Assembly: GCF_002237655.1 (NCBI RefSeq)
Contig: NZ_NOKT01000020.1
Location: 1-64,000, forward strand
Direction of reading: 5' to 3'
Source of the DNA: Streptomyces sp. XY006
GTDB lineage: Bacteria > Actinomycetota > Actinomycetes > Streptomycetales > Streptomycetaceae
DNA length: 64,000 bases
The notes beneath the pieces were generated by a model. That model searched no databases, had not been told where the DNA came from, and saw nothing but the letters and a program-made list of their open reading frames with translations. The first letter of the stretch is position 1, and every line of letters starts with the position of its first letter. This document shows positions 51,144 to 58,249 of this stretch, piece by piece. A program made the translations under genes and the position numbers.

Positions 51144-51156
51144 GTACACAGGGTCA
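51144..51156. promoter_or_regulatory. BldD-type box upstream of cdgB
   Basis: GTACACAGGGTCA fits the BldD consensus TnACnC(A/T)GnGTnA at every fixed position except the first. It lies about 110 bases before the cdgB start; cdgB is a known BldD target in S. coelicolor. Confidence 0.6.
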
Positions 51157-51171
51157 ACAATTCCTGCCCCT

Positions 51172-51187
51172 TGTGACTCAAGTCACA
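51172..51187. promoter_or_regulatory. CRP-type site TGTGA-N6-TCACA
   Basis: TGTGACTCAAGTCACA has both CRP half sites intact with the canonical six-base spacing. It lies between cdgB and the divergent flavin reductase gene. Apart from these two sites, 51036-51368 holds no gene. Confidence 0.6.
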
Positions 51188-51368
51188 GGTAAACCTGAAC
51201 AATTGAGTGGAGTTTCTGCGTTCTTCACGTGCGGCTCCCGAACGCAGAGTTTGTCGGGGTGCGCACATGTTTCTCCGGCCCGCTCCCCGCGTCCGTCGCT
51301 GGTCCTAGGACCGTGATCGGGCGAGGGCCCGATGCGCGGCGCGCGAGAGGGAGATTAGCGTTTCCGTC

Positions 51369-51953
51369 GTGCCGAACACTCCCGCTGCCACGTCCCCGAT
51401 CATTCCGTCGCCCGCCTCCGGGCATGCTGAGGGGGTGAGCAACGACGAGTTCCGCGCCGCCATGTCCCGGCTGGCCTCGGGCGTGGTCCTGGTGACCGCG
51501 CAGGAGGCGCCGCTCGACCCGGACGACCCCACGGCGCCCGGCGGCGAGGACGTGGGCATGACGGCCACGGCCTTCATGTCGGTGTCCCTGGACCCGCCCC
51601 TGGTGCTGGTGAGCCTGCGCAACGGCTCCCGCATGGACGAGTTGCTGGAGGAGCAGGAGCTGTGGGCGGTCTCGGTGCTGTCCGAGAGCCAGCGGCACAT
51701 CGCGGGCCGCTTCGCCATGAAGGGCCGCGTCAGCGACCGCCTGCTGTTCGCCGACATCCCGTACACCCGCGGCGAGTACACCGGCGCGCCCCTCGTCGGA
51801 GGCGCCCTGGCCGTCCTGGAGTGCCGCACCGAACAGCGCGTGCTCTCGGGCGACCACACCCTGGTGATCGGCCGGGTCCTCACCGCCCGCGTGCCCAGCG
51901 CGGAGGGCGGCCCGCTGACGTACTTCCGCGGCCGCTACCGGCAGTTGGGCTGA
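51369..51953 (+). CDS. flavin reductase family protein
   Basis: FMN-binding reductase-like protein of 194 aa. Marks: 'FRAAMSRLASGVVLVTAQE', 'GMTATAFMSVSLDPPLVLVS', 'WAVSVLSESQRHIAGRFAM' and 'GGALAVLECRTEQRVLSGDH'. It probably supplies reduced flavin to a monooxygenase encoded elsewhere. TAGCGT seven bases before GTG 51369 suggests a leaderless start; GTG 51435 is an alternative that removes a Pro/Ser-rich leader. Confidence 0.88.
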   Translation: MPNTPAATSPIIPSPASGHAEGVSNDEFRAAMSRLASGVVLVTAQEAPLDPDDPTAPGGEDVGMTATAFMSVSLDPPLVLVSLRNGSRMDELLEEQELWAVSVLSESQRHIAGRFAMKGRVSDRLLFADIPYTRGEYTGAPLVGGALAVLECRTEQRVLSGDHTLVIGRVLTARVPSAEGGPLTYFRGRYRQLG

Positions 51954-52010
51954 CAGACCGGCCGCAGAAACCGTTCGGCGACCAGCGGGCCGCCCGCCTA
52001 GGGTGCGCCC

Positions 52011-52478
52011 ATGACGACGACCGGCCCCCGCCTCGAAGAGATCACCCCGGCCAACCTGGACGCCGCCCTCGGCATCCGCGTCCACGCCGCCCAGGAGCAC
52101 GCGGTCGCCCCGGTCGTGAAGTCGCTGGCGGAGGCCTATGTGCACCCGGGGGTCGCCTGGACGCGGCTGATCCTCGACGGTGACCGCCCGGTCGGCTTCC
52201 TGATGGCCTTCCTCGACATCGACTGGTTCGGCGACGGCAGTGTCCGCCGCTCGGGCCTGTGGCGGCTGAACATCGCGGCCGGTGAGCAGGGCATGGGGTA
52301 CGGCCGCTTCGCCGTCGAGTCGGTCGCGCGAGAGCTGCGCCGCCGCGGCAGCGAGCGGCTCCACGTCACCTGGCACCCGGGCCCGGACGGACCCGAGGGC
52401 TTCTACCTGAGCCTCGGCTTCCGCCCGAACGGCGAGACCAGCGGCGGCGAGACGGTGGGGGTGCTGGAGCTGCGCTAG
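52011..52478 (+). CDS. GNAT acetyltransferase
   Basis: A 155-aa N-acetyltransferase. Marks: 'DRPVGFLMAFLDIDWFGDG', 'GLWRLNIAAGEQGMGYGRFA' (acetyl-CoA loop) and 'GPEGFYLSLGFRPNGE'. Substrate unknown. TAGGGT six bases before ATG suggests a leaderless message. Its stop codon TAG is the end of the CTAG that begins the inverted-repeat element at 52475. Confidence 0.9.
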   Translation: MTTTGPRLEEITPANLDAALGIRVHAAQEHAVAPVVKSLAEAYVHPGVAWTRLILDGDRPVGFLMAFLDIDWFGDGSVRRSGLWRLNIAAGEQGMGYGRFAVESVARELRRRGSERLHVTWHPGPDGPEGFYLSLGFRPNGETSGGETVGVLELR

Positions 52479-52665
52479 GGCCTGTCGTTTGGATCACGGC
52501 GCAGGGCATCGGCAGCACCTGTCGAACGCCGGTGAGCGGGGCCTGGTGCGTGCAGCTGCAAGGCGGAGGAGGGAGTCGATGCGGAGCATCGGCGAGTGAC
52601 GACAACGCGGCAGATGTGCGTGCCAGGACCCGCGTCTGCGCCGTGATCCAAACGACAGGGCCTAG
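52475..52665. mobile_element. 191-bp MITE-like element with 30-bp perfect terminal inverted repeats
   Basis: CTAGGGCCTGTCGTTTGGAT then CACGGCGCAG at 52475-52504 is repeated in perfect inversion at 52636-52665. The interior is GC-rich and carries no gene. CTAG at both ends may be the duplicated target. It sits exactly between two convergent genes and supplies the TAG stop codon of both. Confidence 0.85.
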
Positions 52666-53099
52666 CTCCAGCCCTGCGAGGAGCGTCCGCGCTTGGTCTC
52701 GGCGCGCTGCTTCTTCTCCCGCAGCCGGCGCTCGTTGATGCCGCGCGGGATACGGGTCGGCTTGCGGGGCTTGGGCGGGGGCGCCGTGGCCTCGGCCAGC
52801 AGCGCGGCCAGGCGTACGGCGGCGGCCTCGCGGTTGCGCCACTGGGAGCGGTGCTCGGAGGACCGCACGGTGATCACGCCGTCGGCCAGGCGGCCGGCCA
52901 GCCGCTCCAGCGCCCGCCGCTTCCACACCTCCGGCAGCGCCTCGGTCCGCGCCAGGTCGAAACTCAGCTCGACCTTGGAGTCACTGGTGTTGACGTGCTG
53001 CCCGCCCGGCCCCGAGGAACGCGAGAAACGCCACATGAGCTCGGCCTCGGGCAGGGAGACGGAGCCGCGGATGACATGAGGACCGGACATGCCGTCCAT
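52662..53099 (-). CDS. arfB: peptidyl-tRNA hydrolase ArfB (YaeJ type)
   Basis: Ribosome-rescue factor of 145 aa that frees stalled ribosomes lacking a stop codon. The GGQ motif is in 'WRFSRSSGPGGQHVNTSDSK' (about 24-43), and the basic C-terminal tail (about 105-145, rich in Lys/Arg) is the part that enters the mRNA channel. ATG 53099 has GGAG eight bases upstream; ATG 53090 is also possible. Its stop lies within the right end of the MITE-like element. Confidence 0.93.
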   Translation of the reverse strand: MDGMSGPHVIRGSVSLPEAELMWRFSRSSGPGGQHVNTSDSKVELSFDLARTEALPEVWKRRALERLAGRLADGVITVRSSEHRSQWRNREAAAVRLAALLAEATAPPPKPRKPTRIPRGINERRLREKKQRAETKRGRSSQGWS

Positions 53100-53259
53100 G
53101 TTCCCGCTCCTGTCCGGTCCACGTCACCCGAATATCCGCGAGTAAAGAAAGTAAAGGAGCTGGAACCTCGCGTACCCCTCTCCACGTTCATGGGGGTAGC
53201 TGTAGCTTCTGTGCCGCAGCTTCTCTGCAGCACGTAAACGAGGGAAGGGACTCCCAACA

Positions 53260-53835
53260 ATGGCTGTAAGCCTGTCCAAGGGTGGCAACGTCTCGCTCAC
53301 CAAGGAGGCTCCGGGCCTGACCGCCGTCACCGTGGGCCTCGGCTGGGACGTCCGCACCACCACCGGCACGGACTTCGACCTCGACGCCTCCGCGATCGCG
53401 GTCAACAACCAGGGCAAGGTCTACTCGGACGCCCACTTCGTCTTCTTCAACAACAAGCAGACGCCGGACAACTCCATCGTCCACACCGGTGACAACCGCA
53501 CGGGTGAGGGCGCCGGCGACGACGAGGCGATCAACGTCAACCTCGCCGCCCTCCCGGCCGACATCGACAAGATCGTCTTCCCGGTGTCGATCTACGACGC
53601 CGAGAACCGCAGCCAGAACTTCGGCCAGGTCCGCAACGCCTACATCCGCATCATCAACCAGGCCGGCGGCGCCGAGATCGCGCGCTACGACCTGTCGGAG
53701 GACGCGGCCACGGAGACGGCCATGGTCTTCGGCGAGCTCTACCGCAACGGCGCCGAGTGGAAGTTCCGCGCCGTAGGCCAGGGCTACGCCTCGGGCCTGG
53801 TCGGCATCGCCCAGGACTTCGGCGTAAACGTCTGA
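53260..53835 (+). CDS. TerD-family stress protein
   Basis: A 191-aa TerD/TerE-type calcium-binding protein. Marks: MAVSLSKGGNVSLTKEAPGL, 'GLGWDVRTTTGTDFDLDASA' and 'DGEAGDDE'-type acidic loops, here 'NRTGEGAGDDEAINVNL', then 'IVFPVSIYDAENRSQNFGQV'. The family is linked to tellurite resistance and, in Streptomyces, to differentiation. It is monocistronic: a GC-rich terminator follows at once. GGGAAGGGA precedes the ATG. Confidence 0.95.
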   Translation: MAVSLSKGGNVSLTKEAPGLTAVTVGLGWDVRTTTGTDFDLDASAIAVNNQGKVYSDAHFVFFNNKQTPDNSIVHTGDNRTGEGAGDDEAINVNLAALPADIDKIVFPVSIYDAENRSQNFGQVRNAYIRIINQAGGAEIARYDLSEDAATETAMVFGELYRNGAEWKFRAVGQGYASGLVGIAQDFGVNV

Positions 53836-53859
53836 CCCACACCGAGCCACCGAAGCAAA

Positions 53860-53885
53860 CCCCGGGCCGGAAAACCGGCCCGGGG
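53860..53885 (+). terminator. terD terminator
   Basis: CCCCGGGCCGG (53860-53870), AAAA, CCGGCCCGGGG (53875-53885): an 11-bp perfect stem 25 bases past the stop. Confidence 0.9.
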
Positions 53886-53887
53886 GG

Positions 53888-54108
53888 CTTCTCCCTCAGG
53901 GACATGGGCGGCTCGTCTTCAGGGACGCGGGCGCTTCTTCCTCAGAGGCCCGGGCGGCCTCTCCCTCAGGACGCGGGCGACTCCTCCTCAGAGGCGCGGG
54001 CGGCTTGTCCCTCAGGGACGCGGGCGCTTCCTCCTCAGAGGCCCGGGCAGCCTCTCCCTCAGGGACGCGGGCGGCTCCTCCTCAGAGGCCCGGGCGGCTT
54101 CTCCCCAA
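53888..54108. repeat. about nine and a half tandem 22-24 bp repeats
   Basis: Units start at about 53888, 53912, 53934, 53958, 53981, 54004, 54027, 54051, 54075 and 54098. Two forms alternate from the fourth unit on: CTCTCCCTCAGGGACGCGGG and CTCCTCCTCAGAGGCCCGGG, each with a small palindrome (CCCTCAGGG or CCTCAGAGG). The last unit merges into the intergenic repeat at 54109. There are no unique spacers, so it is not CRISPR. Confidence 0.9.
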
Positions 54109-54137
54109 GGGGCGCGGGGAACTGCGCGACAAGCCCC
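54109..54137. repeat. Streptomyces intergenic repeat, copy 3
   Basis: GGGGCGCGGGGAACTGCGCG followed by ACAAGCCCC, as at 38185 and 46040 with one base change. Bases 54138-54206 hold nothing else recognisable. Confidence 0.9.
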
Positions 54138-54206
54138 CACCCACCGGCACCGCACCACGCACCCGAGCCCCCCGGATCCTCGTACCACCGCCCCTCCCCA
54201 CCCCGC

Positions 54207-55667
54207 TCAGGCCCTCTCCGGCCTGCCCTCCCCATACAGCCACTCCTCCCAGATCCCCTGGAAATCCACCCCTGGCGCCCGCGACTCCACGTACGCCGTG
54301 AAGTCGGCCGTATCGGCGTTCCCGTACCGGTACTCCGCCGCCCACCCCTTCAGAATCCCCCAGAACCTGTCGTCCCCGACGGCCTGACGGACCTTCTGCA
54401 GCACCATCGCCCCCCGCCAGTACACGGGCGGGTCGGAGATCCGCGCGGCGCTCGGCGGATCCGCCGGCGGGAACGCCCAGACGGCCTCCCCGGCCTCCCG
54501 CGTGGCGAAGTACTCGCCGGAGTACAGCGCGTCGAAGGTCTCCTGCGCGCTCCGCCCGCCGTGCTCCTCCTCCCACAACCACTCCGCGTACGTCGCGAAG
54601 CCCTCGTTCAGCCACATGTCCCGCCAGCTGCGTGGCGAGACGGAGTCGCCGTACCACTGGTGCGCGAGCTCGTGGACGAGGAGCGTGATGTCGGGGGCGC
54701 CCGGGAAGACCGGCCGGGTCTGGGTCTCCAGCGCGTAGCCGAGGTCGGGCGCGTGGTCCACGATCGCGCCGGTCGAGGAGAACGGATACGGCCCGAACCG
54801 CCGCTCCGCCCACCGCAGCACCTCCGGGATCCGCCCCAGCACCGGCCGGCTCGCCTCCGCCTCCGCGGGGTCGACGGCCGTGTAGACGGGCAGTCCGCGT
54901 TCGGCCTGGGACCGGCCGGCGCCGAAGCGGCCGATGTCGAAGCGGCCGATGTCGCGGCCGGTGCCGAAGCGGCCGATGTCGAAGCGGCCGATGGCAAGCG
55001 TGGCGAGGTAGCTCGCCATCGGCTCGGAGGTCCGCCACTCGAACGTCGTCCGGCCCCGCGCGGTGCTCTCGCCGCGCAACTCCCCGTTGGACACGGCCCG
55101 CAGCCCCTGCGGCACGGTCACCGCGAGGTCGTACGCCGCCTTGTCGGAAGGATGGTGATTGCCGGGGAACCACGTCATGGAGCCGGTCGGCTCGCCCAGC
55201 GCGAGCACCCCGTCCGCCGTGCGCAGCCAGCCCTCCCGGGAACCGTCCGGGTCGGTGACCGTCTCGGGCGCGCCGGAGTAGCGGACGGTCACCCGGAACG
55301 TCTCGTCCCGGTCGACGTCCTCACGCGGCCGGACCGTGAGCTCCTGCCCCGCCCGGTTGAACCGGGCGATCTCATCACCGACGGTGACCTTCTCGACCTC
55401 CAGGCCGAGCAGGTCGAGGTTGAAGGCCGAGAGGTCCTGGGTGGCCCGGGCGGTGAGGGTGGCCGTGCCGGTGAGGCGGTGCGCGTCCGGGTCGTAGGCC
55501 AGGCGCAGGCCGTAGTGGGAGACGTCGTAGCCGCCGTTGCCCGCCTTGGGGAAGAACGGGTCGCGTACGCCGGAGCCGCCCGGGGTGCCGTGCACTCCGC
55601 CCCCGCAGCCGGTGAGGGCGAGGAGACCGGCGAGCAGGGCGGGGACAAGTCGTGCAGATCGGGCCAC
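54207..55667 (-). CDS. M1-family zinc metallopeptidase, lipoprotein
   Basis: Exported aminopeptidase-like enzyme of 486 aa. Lipobox LTGC (Cys21) follows a short signal peptide. The N-terminal beta domain leads to 'GWLRTADGVLALGEPTG' and 'TWFPGNHHPSDKAAYDL', then the catalytic HELAHQWYGD near 331-340 with the third zinc ligand in 'WLNEGFATYAEWL'. A Gly-Arg-Phe repeat (IGRFDIGRFGTGR, repeated) is inserted before the catalytic domain. GTG 55667 is chosen because TAGGAT sits seven bases upstream and the product begins directly with the signal peptide. Longer frames start at 55694 and 55715. Confidence 0.9.
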   Translation of the reverse strand: MARSARLVPALLAGLLALTGCGGGVHGTPGGSGVRDPFFPKAGNGGYDVSHYGLRLAYDPDAHRLTGTATLTARATQDLSAFNLDLLGLEVEKVTVGDEIARFNRAGQELTVRPREDVDRDETFRVTVRYSGAPETVTDPDGSREGWLRTADGVLALGEPTGSMTWFPGNHHPSDKAAYDLAVTVPQGLRAVSNGELRGESTARGRTTFEWRTSEPMASYLATLAIGRFDIGRFGTGRDIGRFDIGRFGAGRSQAERGLPVYTAVDPAEAEASRPVLGRIPEVLRWAERRFGPYPFSSTGAIVDHAPDLGYALETQTRPVFPGAPDITLLVHELAHQWYGDSVSPRSWRDMWLNEGFATYAEWLWEEEHGGRSAQETFDALYSGEYFATREAGEAVWAFPPADPPSAARISDPPVYWRGAMVLQKVRQAVGDDRFWGILKGWAAEYRYGNADTADFTAYVESRAPGVDFQGIWEEWLYGEGRPERA

Positions 55668-55704
55668 GCCCGCGATCCTACGGTCGCGTGACACCATCAC
55701 CTGC

Positions 55705-56205
55705 GTGCTCGACATCGGCTACGCCCTCTCCAACCGCTTCCCCGACCCGCCGCAGACCGACTACCGCCGCGCGGACGTCCGCGCCCTGCGGCACGACCTG
55801 TTCTGCGGTGACGTCTACCTGGCGGACACCAAGACCGACCACGAGGTCTCCACGGCCTGGGGGTGGGTGCCGGTGCTGGACTTCGCATGGGCGCTGTGCG
55901 ACATCGTGGAGCGGATCGACCGGGACCCGGCGGGCTCCCGGGCGTCCCGGCCGCAGCGGGCGGAGCTGGACTTCACCGAGTCGACCGACCGCATGCTCTT
56001 CGAGCGCCGCTTCGGGTGGGTGGACATCGAGGCCGACTGGATGCGCGCGGAGGAGCCCCCGCTCACCGTCTCCCACGCCGAACTGCGCCGCGAGGCGCGG
56101 GACTTCCTGCACGACCTGATCGCCGACCTGACGGACCTGCACGACGACCTAGCGGAGAACCCGGCGATCTGGACCCTCCAGGCCCGCTTCCCCCGCCTGC
56201 CCTAG
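55705..56205 (+). CDS. conserved hypothetical protein
   Basis: A 166-aa acidic protein starting MLDIGYALSNRFPDPPQTDY. It is rich in Trp and charged residues ('GWVPVLDFAWALCDIVERID', 'RRFGWVDIEADWMRAEEP') and ends with a helical segment. It is probably cytoplasmic. The GTG start lies 38 bp from the divergent M1 peptidase start, and TACGGT at 55679-55684 may be its -10. I recognise no characterised family. Confidence 0.7.
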   Translation: MLDIGYALSNRFPDPPQTDYRRADVRALRHDLFCGDVYLADTKTDHEVSTAWGWVPVLDFAWALCDIVERIDRDPAGSRASRPQRAELDFTESTDRMLFERRFGWVDIEADWMRAEEPPLTVSHAELRREARDFLHDLIADLTDLHDDLAENPAIWTLQARFPRLP

Positions 56206-56221
56206 CCCACCACGCCGGCGG

Positions 56222-56899
56222 TCAGCCCTCCACCCTGATCCCCCACTGCGCCGCCAGCACCGGGGCCAGGTCCAGCAGCTGGGCCGGGCTGATCACCGCC
56301 CCGGCGAGCCGGTCCAGGCCGCGGCTGATCTCCAGGGACGCGGCCCCGCGCAGGTCGACGTCCACCAGGGTCGCCGCGTGGAGGTCGGCCCCCTTCAGCA
56401 CGCAGTCGGCGAACTCGACCCGCTCCAGGCGGGCCCCGCCGAAGTCCGGCTCGACGAGCACACAGCCCTCGAAGACGACGTCTCTGAGCCGGGCCGTGCG
56501 CAGATTCAGATAGTCGATCTTGCCACCGCGGATCACCACCCGCTCCAGCACCGCCCCGTGCAGCTGCGGTCCGCCGAGCCGGGCGTCGGTCAGCTCCACA
56601 TCGCGCAGAGTCGTCTCGGCGAGGTCGGTGCCGACGCCCCGGACGCCGGTGAGGGCCGAGTCCAGCACGCGGGCGTGCCGCAGCCGCGTCTCGTCCAGCG
56701 CACAGCCCTTCAGCGCGCAGTCCATGAACCGCGCGCCCGAGCCGTCCTGCCCGGACAGATCCCGCTCCCGGAACTCCAGCCCGTCGTAGTCCCCGTCCGG
56801 CTCCAGGCCGCCCCCCTCGTACGGCTCCAGCACCGGCAGCCGCACCTCCGGTCGCCGCGCGCCCTTCACACCCGTACCGCCCGCCGCTCTCCTCGCCAT
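56222..56899 (-). CDS. pentapeptide-repeat protein
   Basis: A 225-aa protein built mainly of pentapeptide repeats (A(D/N)LXX type) from about residue 45 to 185, for example 'FMDCALKGCALDETRLRHAR' and 'ADLHAATLVDVDLRGAASLE', which form a right-handed quadrilateral beta helix. The N-terminus is basic. Some members mimic DNA and protect gyrase from quinolones, but most have no known role. ATG 56899 is taken; the ribosome site is weak. It converges with the gene ending at 56205. Confidence 0.88.
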   Translation of the reverse strand: MARRAAGGTGVKGARRPEVRLPVLEPYEGGGLEPDGDYDGLEFRERDLSGQDGSGARFMDCALKGCALDETRLRHARVLDSALTGVRGVGTDLAETTLRDVELTDARLGGPQLHGAVLERVVIRGGKIDYLNLRTARLRDVVFEGCVLVEPDFGGARLERVEFADCVLKGADLHAATLVDVDLRGAASLEISRGLDRLAGAVISPAQLLDLAPVLAAQWGIRVEG

Positions 56900-57026
56900 C
56901 CCCCCATGCTGCACCACGCCACTGACAACGCTCCTGACCTGCACCGAATCCAGCCATGTCACATTCCGGGCCGTCGTTCGGTCGTACCTGCAGAAGGCGA
57001 CCCCGACCCGAGGGAGATCCCCAGTC

Positions 57027-58187
57027 ATGCAACGCATCACCGTCATCGGCGGCGGCTTCGCCGGACTGACCGCGGCCATCACCGCCGCCGAGGCCGGCGC
57101 CGAGGTCACCGTCCACGAGGCCCACCACACCCTCGGCGGCCGGGCCCGCACCGCCGAGGGCCCCTACCGCACCAACGAGGGGCCGCACGCCCTCTACAAC
57201 GGCGGCCCGCACTGGGCCTGGCTCAAGCAGCGCGACCTCATCGGCCCGCTCGCCCCGCTGCCGCCCCTGGAGGCCGCCCGGCTGCGCTTGCGCCACCACG
57301 GCGTCCTGCGCCGGACCCCGCCCTTCGCGATGCTGAAGCTGCTGCGCCGGAACGCCGCGCAGGCGCCGGTGGACGTCGACTTCCTCACCTGGGCGACCGG
57401 CGTCGCGGGCGAGGAGGGTGCCCGGGCCGCCGCCCACTACTCCGCCGTCGCCCTCTTCCACCACGACCCCGGATCGCTGTCGGCCGCGTTCGTGCAGGAG
57501 CGGCTGCGCCGCGCCACCAAGCTGCCGCCCGAGGCGCACTACCCGCGCGGCGGCTGGTCGAGCATCATCGACCGGATGGCCGCCCGCGCCTGGAACCTGG
57601 GCGTGCGGGTGGAGACCCTGTCACGCGTCGACACGCTCCCCACCGACTCGCCCGTGGTCGTCGCGACCTCCCTCGACGCCGCCCGGCGCCTGCTCGGCGA
57701 CGACTCGCTGAGCTGGCCGAGCGGCCGTACCGTCCTCGTCGACCTGGCCGTGCGCACGCGCCGCGGGGACGCCTTCGCGGTCTCCGACCTGGACGCGCCC
57801 GGCTGGCTGGAGCGGTTCACCGCCCAGGACCGCACGCTCGCCCCGGCCGGCGAGCAGCTGATCCAGGGCCAGCTCCCGATCGCCCCGCACGAGTCGAAGG
57901 CCGACGGCACCGCCCGCGCCGAGCAGTTGCTCGACCTGGGCTTCCCGGGCTGGCGCGAGCGCGTCACCTGGCGGCGCGAGGCCGTGGCGAAGGGCCGGAC
58001 GGGCGCGGTCGACCTGCCCGGCACCAGCTGGCGCGACCGGCCGGCCGTGGACCGGGGCGACGGCGTGTACCTCGCCGGCGACCAGGTCGCGGCCCCCGGT
58101 GTGCTCTCGGAGGTCTCCTTCAACAGCGCCCTGACGGCGGTGTCCCTGGCCCTCGGCCGGCACGAGCTTGACCTGAAGCAAGCTTGA
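57027..58187 (+). CDS. FAD-dependent amine oxidase/desaturase-like oxidoreductase
   Basis: A 386-aa flavoprotein. The N-terminal Rossmann motif GGGFAGLTAA (about 8-17) and 'VHEAHHTLGGRARTAEGPY' identify an FAD-binding NAD(P)-like fold of the phytoene desaturase/amine oxidase group. The C-terminal FAD motif is 'GDGVYLAGDQVAAPGVLSE'. Substrate unknown. GAGGGAGA precedes ATG 57027. The SoxR-type promoter of the next gene overlaps its last codons. Confidence 0.88.
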   Translation: MQRITVIGGGFAGLTAAITAAEAGAEVTVHEAHHTLGGRARTAEGPYRTNEGPHALYNGGPHWAWLKQRDLIGPLAPLPPLEAARLRLRHHGVLRRTPPFAMLKLLRRNAAQAPVDVDFLTWATGVAGEEGARAAAHYSAVALFHHDPGSLSAAFVQERLRRATKLPPEAHYPRGGWSSIIDRMAARAWNLGVRVETLSRVDTLPTDSPVVVATSLDAARRLLGDDSLSWPSGRTVLVDLAVRTRRGDAFAVSDLDAPGWLERFTAQDRTLAPAGEQLIQGQLPIAPHESKADGTARAEQLLDLGFPGWRERVTWRREAVAKGRTGAVDLPGTSWRDRPAVDRGDGVYLAGDQVAAPGVLSEVSFNSALTAVSLALGRHELDLKQA

Positions 58188-58198
58188 GGTTGAACGCT
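58168..58198 (+). promoter_or_regulatory. SoxR-type promoter with 19-bp spacer
   Basis: -35 TTGACC (58168-58173), a 19-base spacer and AACGCT (58193-58198). The spacer region holds the dyad ACCTGAAGCAAGCTTGAGGT (58171-58190), one mismatch from symmetry and matching the SoxR box CCTCAAG...CTTGAGG. A long spacer is the hallmark of MerR-family activation. Confidence 0.8.
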
Positions 58199-58249
58199 GG
58201 GGCCGACCGACCACGAAGCGCACAGCCCCGACCACACGAGGAGCCCGCC

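Noticed and set aside
51172..51187. BldD box at TGTGACTCAAGTCACA
   Set aside because: The half-site spacing does not fit the BldD consensus; it matches CRP instead, and a better BldD box lies at 51144.
53888..54108. Possible CRISPR array
   Set aside because: The units are contiguous 22-24 bp repeats with no unique spacers, and no cas genes are nearby.
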